From assembly GCF_900100665.1 (NCBI RefSeq), contig NZ_FNCS01000002.1, positions 124,001-188,000 on the forward strand: a stretch of DNA of 64,000 bases. Reading direction: 5' to 3'. Below, piece after piece: positions 25,329-31,611 of the stretch. How positions within the stretch are numbered: position 1 is the stretch's first letter; every line of letters begins with the position of its first letter. Below the pieces are notes generated by a model. The model saw only the letters and a list, made by a program, of their open reading frames with translations. It searched no databases and was not told the DNA's origin. Origin of the DNA: Pelagibacterium luteolum. Its GTDB lineage: Bacteria; Pseudomonadota; Alphaproteobacteria; Rhizobiales; Devosiaceae. The position numbers and the translations under genes were made by a program.

Positions 25329-25706
25329 TTCGGTTTTTCCCTTGGCTCTCTCGGCCAAGCTTTTGGTTCGGTTGGTCAACACCTTGGCTGGTCCTCTCGA
25401 TAGGTTTGAACCCATCGAGACGACGGACACACGAAAGGGACTTACGGACATGCATCGCGACCAAACAGATTTGACGGTCAGGCTGGTACGCGAGGGAATA
25501 AAGGGCCGAGCGGCGCGCGGAGGAATGCGCAGCACGCTCGGCAGTGACGCGAGGGAGGGAGGAGAAACCCCGCGTATCCCGGCCAAGGAGGAGAACGCCG
25601 GGAATGTGATTAGAATGCCTTTGCGCAACGGAAGGGCGAAGCCGCACACATGCAGCCCCGCTTGTGTCGTCCTTCCGTTCCGTAAGGGCATCGACTACGC
25701 GCATGG
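25329..25706 (-). other. 378-bp gene-poor stretch with an imperfect inverted repeat
   Basis: No convincing reading frame is found on either strand. The open frames here (one of 130 codons minus, one of 177 codons plus) lack recognisable protein character. Arms at 25616-25635 and 25671-25690 match at about 16 of 20 positions as an inverted repeat with a 35-nt loop. It could hold a small RNA, an internal promoter or an mRNA processing site inside an otherwise overlapping operon. Confidence 0.4.
25616..25690. repeat. Imperfect inverted repeat, 20-nt arms
   Basis: The left arm TGCCTTTGCGCAACGGAAGG pairs with the right arm CCTTCCGTTCCGTAAGGGCA, allowing four mismatches. The loop is 35 nt. It can form a stable hairpin in either strand's RNA. 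Confidence 0.55.
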
Positions 25707-25799
25707 CTAGATCACCCCGAACGCGAGCGCGAAGTTGAAGGCTATGCCAATGAGCGCGAGTGCGAGGCAGAGATTGATTGGATCGCGGAGACTAGGCAT
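25707..25799 (-). CDS. 30-aa membrane peptide
   Basis: The start is the ATG at 25799, 1 bp after the stop of the previous tiny gene, with GGGAGAGAG upstream. After a short polar head (M-P-S-L-R-D-P), residues 8-30 are one hydrophobic segment (I-N-L-C-L-A-L-A-L-I-G-I-A). The stop is TAG at 25707. Strong ribosome site and coupling support expression. The function is unknown. Confidence 0.55.
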   Translation of the reverse strand: MPSLRDPINLCLALALIGIAFNFALAFGVI

Positions 25800-25800
25800 G

Positions 25801-25908
25801 TCACTCTCTCCCATCGTACTGGGCGTTGAGGTCGCCAATGCGCTTCCACCATGCGAGGAAAACAGCCAAGGCAGTGAAGTAGGCGGTGAGGCATATGAGG
25901 AGGGTCAT
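25801..25908 (-). CDS. 35-aa single-pass membrane peptide
   Basis: The ATG at 25908 overlaps the stop of the clamp-like gene (ATGA). Residues 2-20 are hydrophobic (T-L-L-I-C-L-T-A-Y-F-T-A-L-A-V-F-L), followed by W-W-K-R-I and a polar tail ending D-G-R-E. It is followed directly by another membrane peptide gene. The two may act together at the membrane. Confidence 0.6.
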   Translation of the reverse strand: MTLLICLTAYFTALAVFLAWWKRIGDLNAQYDGRE

Positions 25909-26561
25909 GCTGCTTGCTCCTCCTCCGCGACCGGGACCGTCGGATGAAACCCAAGGAAGTCAGGAAACCCAGTCTCGCTTTTCCAACGGCATGGCGTCAG
26001 AAGACCGACAACATGGTCTGTGAACGGGAACCTGATGAGCGCAGGCCCATGATCCCCGCCAGCCTCGATGAGGATCTTAGTGTCGTGACCAAGCATCTTG
26101 CCGACAGCGGCGAACGAGCTGAAAAACGAAGCGTCAAATGCTTCATGGGATCCGAGGCTGTTTGCGCGAGACATCGCGCGGCGCCAATCTGGATAGCCGC
26201 CTTCAATGCGCCACCTGGGCATAACCGCAACTGGCGCGCCGTCACTAACGACAGTAGCAGGGTCTTTTGGGCCGGCGGCAGATACGCGGCGCGGCGCGGT
26301 GTCATTACGACCCTGCTTGCAAGCCTTCAACTGGTCCTTGCCAAGTTGGCAGATAGCAGTTTCACCGGCGATGGTGCCGCTCTTGTCGTGACAGACAAGC
26401 ATTCGGTGCCCGTCAGTGGCGACAAGGAACACGCCGCCATCAGGGTGCGGCTCAATATGGACGCCATTGAGATAATAGCGGGTTTCTTCGGTGCTTTGGA
26501 AAAGAGCCGCTGCCGCAAAGAGCGTCGCGTCTACATCAAAGGATACGTGGTGGTCGGTCAT
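25905..26561 (-). CDS. Sliding-clamp-like (DnaN-type) phage protein
   Basis: The product is 218 aa. The segment at residues 12-60, F-A-A-A-A-L-F-Q-S-T-E-E-T-R-Y-Y-L-N-G-V followed by H-P-D-G-G-V-F-L-V-A-T-D-G-H-R-M, matches the third-domain signature of the DNA polymerase III beta clamp (L-N-G-V then A-T-D-G-H-R-L). The protein is about half the length of bacterial DnaN, so it would hold fewer clamp domains per chain. It probably serves replication or recruits host polymerase. It is coupled by ATGA to both neighbours. Confidence 0.65.
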   Translation of the reverse strand: MTDHHVSFDVDATLFAAAALFQSTEETRYYLNGVHIEPHPDGGVFLVATDGHRMLVCHDKSGTIAGETAICQLGKDQLKACKQGRNDTAPRRVSAAGPKDPATVVSDGAPVAVMPRWRIEGGYPDWRRAMSRANSLGSHEAFDASFFSSFAAVGKMLGHDTKILIEAGGDHGPALIRFPFTDHVVGLLTPCRWKSETGFPDFLGFHPTVPVAEEEQAA

Positions 26562-27094
26562 GCGACATGCCTTTCGTTTTCAGGATCGCCAACGGTGAAG
26601 CCGAGGCGCTTGGCCATGGAGTATGGGTCGGTGGAAGGGGCGAAGCGCTTGTCCATCGCCTTCTGGTTGCGCTCCTGCCGGTCCTTGGCCTCTTTGGCTT
26701 TGGTGGCGTCTTCGGTGCGCATGGTCGAGGCGAGGCGTTCGATAGCCTCAGCGGCCAACTTTCGGACGCGCTCTTGGCTCTCCGGCGTCTTGTCAATGTC
26801 AGGCGCGGGCAATGCAGGAGGCTTGGCGCGGCGCTCAGCGTCGAGGCGGTCGAACTGGACCTTGCGCACCACTTCCCCGAGTTGGGCGGCGGTCGGCGCA
26901 AACCGGCTATTGAAGCCTGTCACGCGGCCCTGAAGGAACCGGTTCACGGCTTCCTCGACGTCTATGACATCGTGGTAAGCCAATGCCCGTTCGTACGCCT
27001 CGATCTGCCGAACCACAGCACTCGGGCTATCTGCCGCCGTGGGCGGGCAGGTAGAGAACAGAACCTGAAGGAGTCTCTCGATTTTCGTGTTCAT
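26558..27094 (-). CDS. Replication-region protein, possible helicase-loader-type partner
   Basis: The product is 178 aa. Residues 1-80 are helical with A-V-V-R-Q-I-E-A-Y-E-R-A-L-A, V-E-E-A-V-N-R-F-L-Q-G and the S-R-F-A-P-T-A-A-Q-L motif seen in small replication-associated phage proteins. The C-terminal half is a charged coiled coil ending in Y-S-M-A-K-R-L-G-F-T-V. Its 5' end overlaps the O-like gene by 68 bp in another frame. A role next to O-like initiator is inferred from order. Confidence 0.5.
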   Translation of the reverse strand: MNTKIERLLQVLFSTCPPTAADSPSAVVRQIEAYERALAYHDVIDVEEAVNRFLQGRVTGFNSRFAPTAAQLGEVVRKVQFDRLDAERRAKPPALPAPDIDKTPESQERVRKLAAEAIERLASTMRTEDATKAKEAKDRQERNQKAMDKRFAPSTDPYSMAKRLGFTVGDPENERHVA

Positions 27095-27719
27095 GGTGGG
27101 CTTCCTTGTGGTCGGCTATGGCGCCGATGTAGTCAGCGAGATTTCCGCGTCGTTGGGCTTGATTTGGCGGGGAGCCGCGAGGCTGGTTGTCCGCCGGCTG
27201 GTCACCCCAGCGCTCCTGGTGGAGCCAAGTGGCGGGATTGCACCACGGCCTGTCGTCGGTCTTGGCGGCGTATCGCTCCAGACCGAACATGATCGTTTCG
27301 AGACTTGCGACCTGAACCGCCTTGGCGAACTTCTTCCGAGCGTCCGCCTTGCCGACCTTGTTGGGGTAAATTTCCCAGAAGGCGTCGAAATCGGTGGGGG
27401 AAGAGCCCCCTTTAGGGGGCGAAGGGGGTATGGGATTAGGGGTTTTAGGAAAGGGGGTTTGGGGGGAAACCTCCAAGGGGGAAAGGGGTCCCGCAACGTC
27501 CCCGGCAGTCCCGTCGTGTCCCGCGCTGTCCCGCGTTGTCCCTGGGACATCATGGGACACTGGTGCGCGTTGACGGCGCTTGCGTTCCGTTTCCTTCTGG
27601 CGCCTTTCGGCTACGCGCTTCGCCTCATCGTCGTTCGCGGCTTTGACAGCAGCAACGATCTGCTCAGGCGTGCACCCAGCGGCAAGCATTGCATCGAGAA
27701 CGGATGATGGGAGGGCCAT
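27027..27719 (-). CDS. Phage replication protein, O-like
   Basis: The product is 230 aa. The N-terminus (A-A-G-C-T-P-E-Q-I-V-A-A-V-K-A) is a winged-helix-like start, followed by a basic R-R-Q-K-E-T-E-R-K-R-R-Q-R linker and a Pro-rich spacer. Residues 110-175 carry F-W-E-I-Y-P-N-K-V-G-K-A-D-A-R-K-K-F, then W-C-N-P-A-T-W-L-H-Q-E-R-W, a domain common in phage replication initiators. The DNA encoding the Pro-rich spacer (27390-27500) has G/C runs on both strands that might be an origin, as in lambda O; this is inference. Confidence 0.65.
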   Translation of the reverse strand: MALPSSVLDAMLAAGCTPEQIVAAVKAANDDEAKRVAERRQKETERKRRQRAPVSHDVPGTTRDSAGHDGTAGDVAGPLSPLEVSPQTPFPKTPNPIPPSPPKGGSSPTDFDAFWEIYPNKVGKADARKKFAKAVQVASLETIMFGLERYAAKTDDRPWCNPATWLHQERWGDQPADNQPRGSPPNQAQRRGNLADYIGAIADHKEAHHEHENRETPSGSVLYLPAHGGR

Positions 27720-28255
27720 TATTCATCGCCCCCTTTGATCTTGCGCCAGCAAATGCCACAGAAGTAGGCGAACATTCTTTCGCGGCCATAGGCCTTGTCA
27801 GTGGCGATCTCCATGGCCTCGGTCACGTCGTAATAGTCGAGGCGGTCCAGGAACATCCGGATGCTAGCGAAGCGGGACCGAGTGATGCCGTCGTCGCCGT
27901 GTCGGCTGGAAAAGATATCGGCTATCGACCATATCTCCGCGTCCTTGCGCTCTTTCCGAGCTTCGAGGATTGCGTAGTAAGCTTTGATCTGGGCTTCCTG
28001 TTCGAGAACAAGATCAGCCTTTTCAGCGAGACTTATGGGGATGACCGAAAGAGGCGTGCCGGCCTTGCCGCGATTACAGTCGAAACAAGCCGTAACAAGA
28101 TTGTCGATCTCGTTGCCGCCGCCTTCGCAGACCGGAACGATGTGATCGACTTCAAGCACCATGCTCTCAGACGGATGCGCGCCACAGTACTGGCACTGGA
28201 AGCCGTCCCGCTTGAAAACATCAAAGCGGAGCTTTTTGGAAAGCCCCACGCTCAT
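27719..28255 (-). CDS. HNH endonuclease domain protein
   Basis: The product is 178 aa. Residues 10-65 form a classic HNH/zinc motif: R-D-G-F-Q-C-Q-Y-C-G, E-V-D-H-I-V-P-V and N-L-V-T-A-C-F-D-C-N-R-G-K. The C-terminal half is helical and lacks a known domain. In early phage operons such proteins may act in replication, packaging or DNA nicking. It follows cro with a 4-bp overlap. Confidence 0.8.
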   Translation of the reverse strand: MSVGLSKKLRFDVFKRDGFQCQYCGAHPSESMVLEVDHIVPVCEGGGNEIDNLVTACFDCNRGKAGTPLSVIPISLAEKADLVLEQEAQIKAYYAILEARKERKDAEIWSIADIFSSRHGDDGITRSRFASIRMFLDRLDYYDVTEAMEIATDKAYGRERMFAYFCGICWRKIKGGDE

Positions 28256-28482
28256 GCTGCGCTCTCGGTCTGCGCCGGGCCAAAGATGTCTGGGCGCAGT
28301 TGATGCTTGGAAACTTCGCCTTCTGTAGCGGCATCGATCCTCATGGCCATCTCAGCCGTGATGCTCTTTGCCTTGAGAAGGTAAGCGATCTGCTGCTGCG
28401 AGCAGCCCACCTTCGCCGCCAGCTTGGACTGCGATCCGTGATACCGAACAGCGCGAGAAATGAGTGTCGATAGCTTTGTCAT
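28252..28482 (-). CDS. Cro/YdaS-like repressor
   Basis: The product is 76 aa. The pattern Q-S-K-L-A-A-K-V-G-C-S-Q-Q-Q-I-A-Y-L-L (residues 18-36) is an HTH, and the closing S-K-H-Q-L-R-P-D-I-F-G is typical of Cro/YdaS-type proteins. It is the first gene of the leftward early operon and is divergent from the CI-like gene across the operator pair. It would favour lytic growth by binding the same operators. Confidence 0.8.
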   Translation of the reverse strand: MTKLSTLISRAVRYHGSQSKLAAKVGCSQQQIAYLLKAKSITAEMAMRIDAATEGEVSKHQLRPDIFGPAQTESAA

Positions 28483-28496
28483 ACAAGAAAACTAGT
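28483..28496. promoter_or_regulatory. CI/Cro operator copy 1
   Basis: The sequence is ACAAGAAAACTAGT, a copy of the palindromic consensus ACWAG-N4-CTWGT. It covers the -10 of the leftward promoter. Confidence 0.7.
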
Positions 28497-28517
28497 GGAA
28501 ACACGCGAGGGCGTCAA
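28489..28517 (-). promoter_or_regulatory. Leftward early promoter (cro operon)
   Basis: On the minus strand TTGACG (28517-28512) is followed after 17 bp by TAGTTT (28494-28489). The -35 box abuts one operator and the -10 lies inside the other, as at the rightward promoter. Confidence 0.6.
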
Positions 28518-28530
28518 CTAGCATTCTTGT
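28517..28530. promoter_or_regulatory. CI/Cro operator copy 2
   Basis: The sequence is ACTAGCATTCTTGT, one mismatch-tolerant copy of ACWAG-N4-CTWGT. It sits just upstream of the leftward -35 and 36 bp before the repressor start. Confidence 0.7.
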
Positions 28531-28565
28531 GTAGCCACGAACAAGCTGGCTGGTAAATTCGCGCC

Positions 28566-29282
28566 ATGGCTACGATAGCGGAAAATTTGAAGCGACTACG
28601 GAACGCGGCGAAGCTGTCGCAAGCAAAGCTTGCTGATCTCTCGGGCGTTTCTCAGCAATTAATCTCGCAGATCGAGGGAGCCAAAAACAGCAGCACCAAA
28701 GAACTACCCGCTCTGGCCAAGGCTTTAGGGGTTTCGGTCGGGGATATTGATGAAGAGTATGCAGACAACAGCGCCAACCTTTCTGGCCCAGCTATCGCTC
28801 AGTCTCAAATTTCTCCACTGTATGGTGGGATCGTACAGGCAGGGCAGTTTCGATCTGTCGATGAATGGTTTGACCAAGACCCCGATCAAGTCCCTGACCA
28901 CGTCAGAATTGATCCTACACGATCACGGGCAAGGCAATACGCATGGCAGGCGCGTGGGGATTCTATGAACCAGGCCGGTATCCATGACGGCATGTGGGTA
29001 GTGGGCGCCGACGCAGGCGACTATGTCGATCAGTACGGGGACATAGTAACTGGAGATTTGGTCGTTGTAGAGCAGAGCCGTTATCAAGGGTCCGAGCGCG
29101 AGATTACAGTGAAGGAGATACACTTCTTCCGTGATCGATACGAACTGCGTCCAGTCTCAGACAATGAGGAACACGAGCCGATTGCAGTCCCTCACGATCA
29201 CAGCCCTGACGATGATCGGGAAGTGAAGATTATCGGAATCGTGCTGACCGCTTATGCGGATTTGAAAAGTCGCCGCAAGTAG
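28566..29282 (+). CDS. CI-like repressor, HTH plus S24 autoprotease
   Basis: The product is 238 aa. Residues 5-60 are an XRE-type HTH (L-S-Q-A-K-L-A-D-L-S-G-V-S-Q-Q-L-I-S-Q-I-E). The C-terminal half is a LexA/CI S24 peptidase: cleavable A92-G93 in I-V-Q-A-G-Q-F, nucleophile Ser133 in A-R-G-D-S-M-N, and the general base Lys183 in I-T-V-K-E-I. RecA-stimulated self-cleavage would induce the prophage after DNA damage. It is divergent from cro and is expected to bind the four ACWAG-N4-CTWGT sites. Confidence 0.88.
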   Translation: MATIAENLKRLRNAAKLSQAKLADLSGVSQQLISQIEGAKNSSTKELPALAKALGVSVGDIDEEYADNSANLSGPAIAQSQISPLYGGIVQAGQFRSVDEWFDQDPDQVPDHVRIDPTRSRARQYAWQARGDSMNQAGIHDGMWVVGADAGDYVDQYGDIVTGDLVVVEQSRYQGSEREITVKEIHFFRDRYELRPVSDNEEHEPIAVPHDHSPDDDREVKIIGIVLTAYADLKSRRK

Positions 29283-29296
29283 CCGTTAGGGCCGTT

Positions 29297-29425
29297 ATGA
29301 CACTGATAATTGCATGGATTGCTATTTATGGGTTCGGGCTTCCAGCATGGTTATATCTCGCCGCTGGCGTCCTGTGGGTCGTTAGAACCGCTTTCCTTCT
29401 CAAGATCGAAGCGAACCGCAAGTAG
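29297..29425 (+). CDS. 42-aa membrane protein downstream of repressor
   Basis: It starts at the ATG at 29297, 14 bp after the repressor stop. The chain has two closely spaced hydrophobic segments (M-T-L-I-I-A-W-I-A-I-Y-G-F-G and P-A-W-L-Y-L-A-A-G-V-L-W-V-V) ending in a basic tail. It would be transcribed with the repressor in lysogens, a typical place for exclusion genes. No strong ribosome site is visible, so expression may depend on coupling. Confidence 0.5.
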   Translation: MTLIIAWIAIYGFGLPAWLYLAAGVLWVVRTAFLLKIEANRK

Positions 29426-29442
29426 CCAGTAAGGGGGAGAGA

Positions 29443-29946
29443 ATGAGTGACTTCCAACATTTTGACTTCGACCCTAGGCATATCCCAGATGAATATGCCA
29501 TCGCGCTTGGCAGAGTGAGCCTCGCTTGGTCGCAAACGGAAAGTGTGTTGGAAGACGCTATAGCTGGTGTGGCCGGAATCGGAGCATTTCGCGGATGGGC
29601 GATCACCACCCATATGAACCTGAATAATCGTATCGACACCCTGCTCGCTCTTATTCGGCTAGGGAGCCTAGATTCGAAGCTGCAATCGGAGATCGAGTCC
29701 GCCATCAAGGATATCCGAAAAGCCGCAGATGATAGAAACCGCTTCGTTCATTCATATTGGGCAACGGATGAGCGCGATGGGAAGGTTTATCTCACATCGA
29801 AAACCGCCCGTGGGGCATTGAAGCCGAAGGCGCAATCTGTCTCAACGACAGAAGTCACAGACGCCGCCATGAACATATATCTCAGCGGCCTTCGCCTCCT
29901 CCAACTCCTGAATGCGAACGGCCTTCTCCCCGATCCTAGCTACTAG
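29443..29946 (+). CDS. HEPN-like protein co-transcribed with repressor
   Basis: The product is 167 aa with GGGGGAGAGA before the ATG. It is all-helical: L-G-R-V-S-L-A-W-S-Q-T-E-S-V-L (residues 22-36), a second helix pair, and A-D-D-R-N-R-F-V-H-S-Y-W at 95-106. The last matches the Rx4-6H catalytic motif of HEPN RNases (Arg98, His103). An all-helical fold plus this motif fits the HEPN superfamily, common in abortive infection and toxin genes. Expression from the lysogenic transcript suggests superinfection exclusion. The function is inferred. Confidence 0.5.
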   Translation: MSDFQHFDFDPRHIPDEYAIALGRVSLAWSQTESVLEDAIAGVAGIGAFRGWAITTHMNLNNRIDTLLALIRLGSLDSKLQSEIESAIKDIRKAADDRNRFVHSYWATDERDGKVYLTSKTARGALKPKAQSVSTTEVTDAAMNIYLSGLRLLQLLNANGLLPDPSY

Positions 29947-30030
29947 TTCGGCCCGCGTTTCAGCATTGTGCTCTGAGAGCCGATTGAGCCCGTTACGACG
30001 AAGCTCGCTGTAAACTGACTGAATATTCAT
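29842..30030 (-). CDS. Possible small antisense gene overlapping the HEPN-like gene 3' end
   Basis: The frame of 62 aa starts at the ATG at 30030 with GGGGTAGG upstream and reads as a helix rich in E/A/R (E-H-N-A-E-T-R-A-E-L-V-A-R-I-G). Its last 105 bp are antisense to the HEPN-like gene. The protein character is plausible, but I cannot exclude that it is a shadow frame. Confidence 0.3.
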   Translation of the reverse strand: MNIQSVYSELRRNGLNRLSEHNAETRAELVARIGEKAVRIQELEEAKAAEIYVHGGVCDFCR

Positions 30031-30041
30031 TGCCTACCCCA

Positions 30042-30064
30042 GCCCGCCCCGTGCGGGCTTTTTT
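30042..30064 (+). terminator. Terminator of the repressor transcript
   Basis: A GCCCGC/GCGGGC stem with loop CCCGT is followed by six T residues. It ends the rightward repressor-membrane peptide-HEPN transcript before the early promoter. Confidence 0.85.
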
Positions 30065-30107
30065 GTGCCTGCGATTCTAGCAGCCATTTCGTAAACCGCA
30101 ACATTTT

Positions 30108-30121
30108 ACTAGTTTCCTTGT
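30108..30121. promoter_or_regulatory. CI/Cro operator copy 3
   Basis: The sequence is ACTAGTTTCCTTGT, matching ACWAG-N4-CTWGT. Its last base is the first base of the TTGACA -35 box. Confidence 0.72.
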
Positions 30122-30148
30122 TGACAGCACTACTAGTAATCTTGTAGC
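30121..30148 (+). promoter_or_regulatory. Rightward early promoter
   Basis: A perfect TTGACA (30121-30126) is followed after 16 bp by TGTAGC (30143-30148), a weak -10. Operator copies 3 and 4 overlap the two boxes, so the repressor would block it in the lysogen. It drives the small-gene/Bet/NinB/PrtN operon. Confidence 0.7.
30132..30145. promoter_or_regulatory. CI/Cro operator copy 4
   Basis: The sequence is ACTAGTAATCTTGT, matching ACWAG-N4-CTWGT. It lies 24 bp from copy 3 and covers the -10 area. Confidence 0.72.
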
Positions 30149-30180
30149 TTGGTTTTCGAACGAGGCCGAAGACGCAAACG

Positions 30181-30245
30181 CAGATCGCCTCACACCAGAC
30201 GAGAACGATCCACCCCACCGGGCCGATCTTCTCACACCGAACAAG
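30181..30245 (+). repeat. Two copies of a leader motif (GATCnnCTCACACC) before the first rightward gene
   Basis: Copies at 30181-30203 and 30223-30245 share GATC followed by CTCACACC and a purine-rich end. Related copies occur before two later genes of the operon (30661-30684 and 31288-31310). They lie in untranslated leaders, so they are not coding constraints. Confidence 0.5.
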
Positions 30246-30258
30246 ATGGAGATGGGAC

Positions 30259-30429
30259 ATGACGATCAGCTTCGAAACCCGCGCCGGCCAGAAGTTCACT
30301 GTCGAGCAGACTGGAGACATCGGCCACGCCATTCAAGGCAACGTCCTCAAGGGTCGGAAGCTGTTCGTTGGTCGCAACATGGTTTTCGCCAAGAACGACA
30401 TGCTCAAGGTCAAGGTGGCTTCAAAATGA
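30259..30429 (+). CDS. 56-aa first gene of rightward early operon
   Basis: The ATG at 30259 follows GGAGATGGG. The small soluble protein reads T-I-S-F-E-T-R-A-G-Q-K-F-T-V-E then G-N-V-L-K-G-R-K-L-F-V-G-R-N, suggesting a small beta-barrel. Its stop overlaps the next start (ATGA). The position directly after the early promoter suggests an early regulator or host-takeover peptide. The family is not recognised. Confidence 0.55.
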   Translation: MTISFETRAGQKFTVEQTGDIGHAIQGNVLKGRKLFVGRNMVFAKNDMLKVKVASK

Positions 30430-30632
30430 ACATCCCCGGCTACGACGACTGGAAGCTCCGCACTCCCGAGGAAGATTACGAGATGAGCGGCGGCGTCCTG
30501 TGCCCATTCTGTGGCGCCTATTCGACGCGCTCTTGCGAACTGGAAGAGGAAACCGGCGGCTCCTGCCCTTGGGAAGAAGCCCAAGATGAGCCGGATCCCG
30601 ACTACCTCAACGACCTTCGCGCCGACCGATAA
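30426..30632 (+). CDS. 68-aa zinc-ribbon-like protein
   Basis: The start at 30426 is coupled to the previous stop. The sequence contains C-P-F-C-G-A-Y-S-T-R-S-C and a later C-P-W, a possible metal site, and an acidic C-terminus ending D-L-R-A-D-R. It is probably a small zinc-binding early protein. No exact family is recognised. Confidence 0.5.
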   Translation: MNIPGYDDWKLRTPEEDYEMSGGVLCPFCGAYSTRSCELEEETGGSCPWEEAQDEPDPDYLNDLRADR

Positions 30633-30660
30633 CCCACCCCCACACCAGAGCACGCATCAC

Positions 30661-30684
30661 AGCGATCTGCTCACCAGAGACGGG
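30661..30684 (+). repeat. Leader motif copy 3
   Basis: GCGATCTGCTCACCAGAGAC resembles the two copies upstream of the first gene. It lies 10 bp before the ATG of the 188-aa gene and merges with its ribosome site (GGGAGATAG). Confidence 0.45.
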
Positions 30685-30693
30685 AGATAGACG

Positions 30694-31260
30694 ATGGAAC
30701 TAGATCAGAAGCGCATTGAAGACGGGATCATCAGCGAAGTCGCTAGCACAATCATGCGCGACGATGACCTGTACGACCGCGTGAAGCACGCAGTAGACGC
30801 CCGCATCGAGAAGCTCTGGAAAGAGACCGCCGAGGCGCGCATCCGCTCCGAGGTTGAATTGGCGATCAGCGATGGCTTTGAGAAGTCCTATCGCAAGGTC
30901 GACAGCTTTGGTCGCGCCGAAGGCGAACCTACCACCATCCGAGCCGAGTTGGAAAAGCTTATCGGCGGGTACTGGAACACGAAAGTGGACCGCCAAGGCA
31001 AGCCGTCAAATGGCTACGGCGCAGACATGACCCGCGCCGAGTGGATGATGACCCAGCTCGTTGCTTCCGACTTCCAAGGCGAGATGAAGCAGCACGTCAT
31101 CAATCTTGGCGGTGCTCTCAAAGACAAGCTGCGCGGCGAACTCCACCAGACGGTCAACAAGCTACTTGGCGAGACTTTCAACGTTCGAAGCTTTGACGAT
31201 CAGAACACTAATCGCAGCGACCGCAGCAGCATCCAGCCGCCGCAAGCTCCTGCCTCGTAG
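30694..31260 (+). CDS. Hypothetical early protein, helical
   Basis: The product is 188 aa, charged and mostly helical in the first 60 residues (I-S-E-V-A-S-T-I-M, D-R-V-K-H-A-V-D-A-R-I-E-K-L-W). A central domain with G-K-P-S-N-G-Y-G-A-D-M-T-R-A-E-W follows. The C-terminal tail is polar and disordered. The gene is preceded by leader motif copy 3. The family is not recognised. Confidence 0.55.
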   Translation: MELDQKRIEDGIISEVASTIMRDDDLYDRVKHAVDARIEKLWKETAEARIRSEVELAISDGFEKSYRKVDSFGRAEGEPTTIRAELEKLIGGYWNTKVDRQGKPSNGYGADMTRAEWMMTQLVASDFQGEMKQHVINLGGALKDKLRGELHQTVNKLLGETFNVRSFDDQNTNRSDRSSIQPPQAPAS

Positions 31261-31287
31261 CACCACCCCCGAGACACCGCCTCACGG

Positions 31288-31310
31288 CAGATCGTCTCGC
31301 AACAGAGGAC
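31288..31310 (+). repeat. Leader motif copy 4
   Basis: CAGATCGTCTCGCAACAGAG matches the other three copies. It lies 7 bp before the ATG of the 97-aa gene, overlapping an AGAGGA ribosome site. Confidence 0.45.
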
Positions 31311-31317
31311 ACGGCAA

Positions 31318-31611
31318 ATGACGAAGCGCAACCGAAACGACCTGATGTACCTCGTCCATGACGGGTGCTCGATCTTCGACGGAGAGATCATCTCCTGGGA
31401 GAAGGTCATCGAGACTGCCGACACATGGGCAGAGGACGACATGCGCGTCCATGAGGTGATGGTTTCGTTCGATCACCTCGGCAAGCGCCGCATCAGCTTT
31501 GAGAACTGCAAGGACTGCACCGACGAGGCGATCAATGCCGCATGGTGTGAGGTGAACCGTGTTCCCTACGACACGCCCCGGATGCAGCGCGAACTCGGGA
31601 CGGTGTTCTGA
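31318..31611 (+). CDS. Hypothetical early protein
   Basis: The product is 97 aa. Two beta segments (M-Y-L-V-H-D-G-C-S-I-F-D-G-E-I-I, R-V-H-E-V-M-V-S-F-D) and two cysteines in E-N-C-K-D-C-T-D are notable. It ends one base into the next start. I do not recognise the family. Confidence 0.5.
   Translation: MTKRNRNDLMYLVHDGCSIFDGEIISWEKVIETADTWAEDDMRVHEVMVSFDHLGKRRISFENCKDCTDEAINAAWCEVNRVPYDTPRMQRELGTVF

Noticed and set aside
25312-25704. 130-codon minus-strand frame starting 2 bp after the membrane peptide gene
   Set aside because: Position is tempting, but the sequence is Arg/Ser-rich without helical or domain pattern and runs through the inverted repeat; left as undecided noncoding.
25177-25710. 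177-codon plus-strand frame in the gap of the leftward operon
   Set aside because: Half lies antisense to the 117-aa gene, there is no good ribosome site, and composition is irregular.
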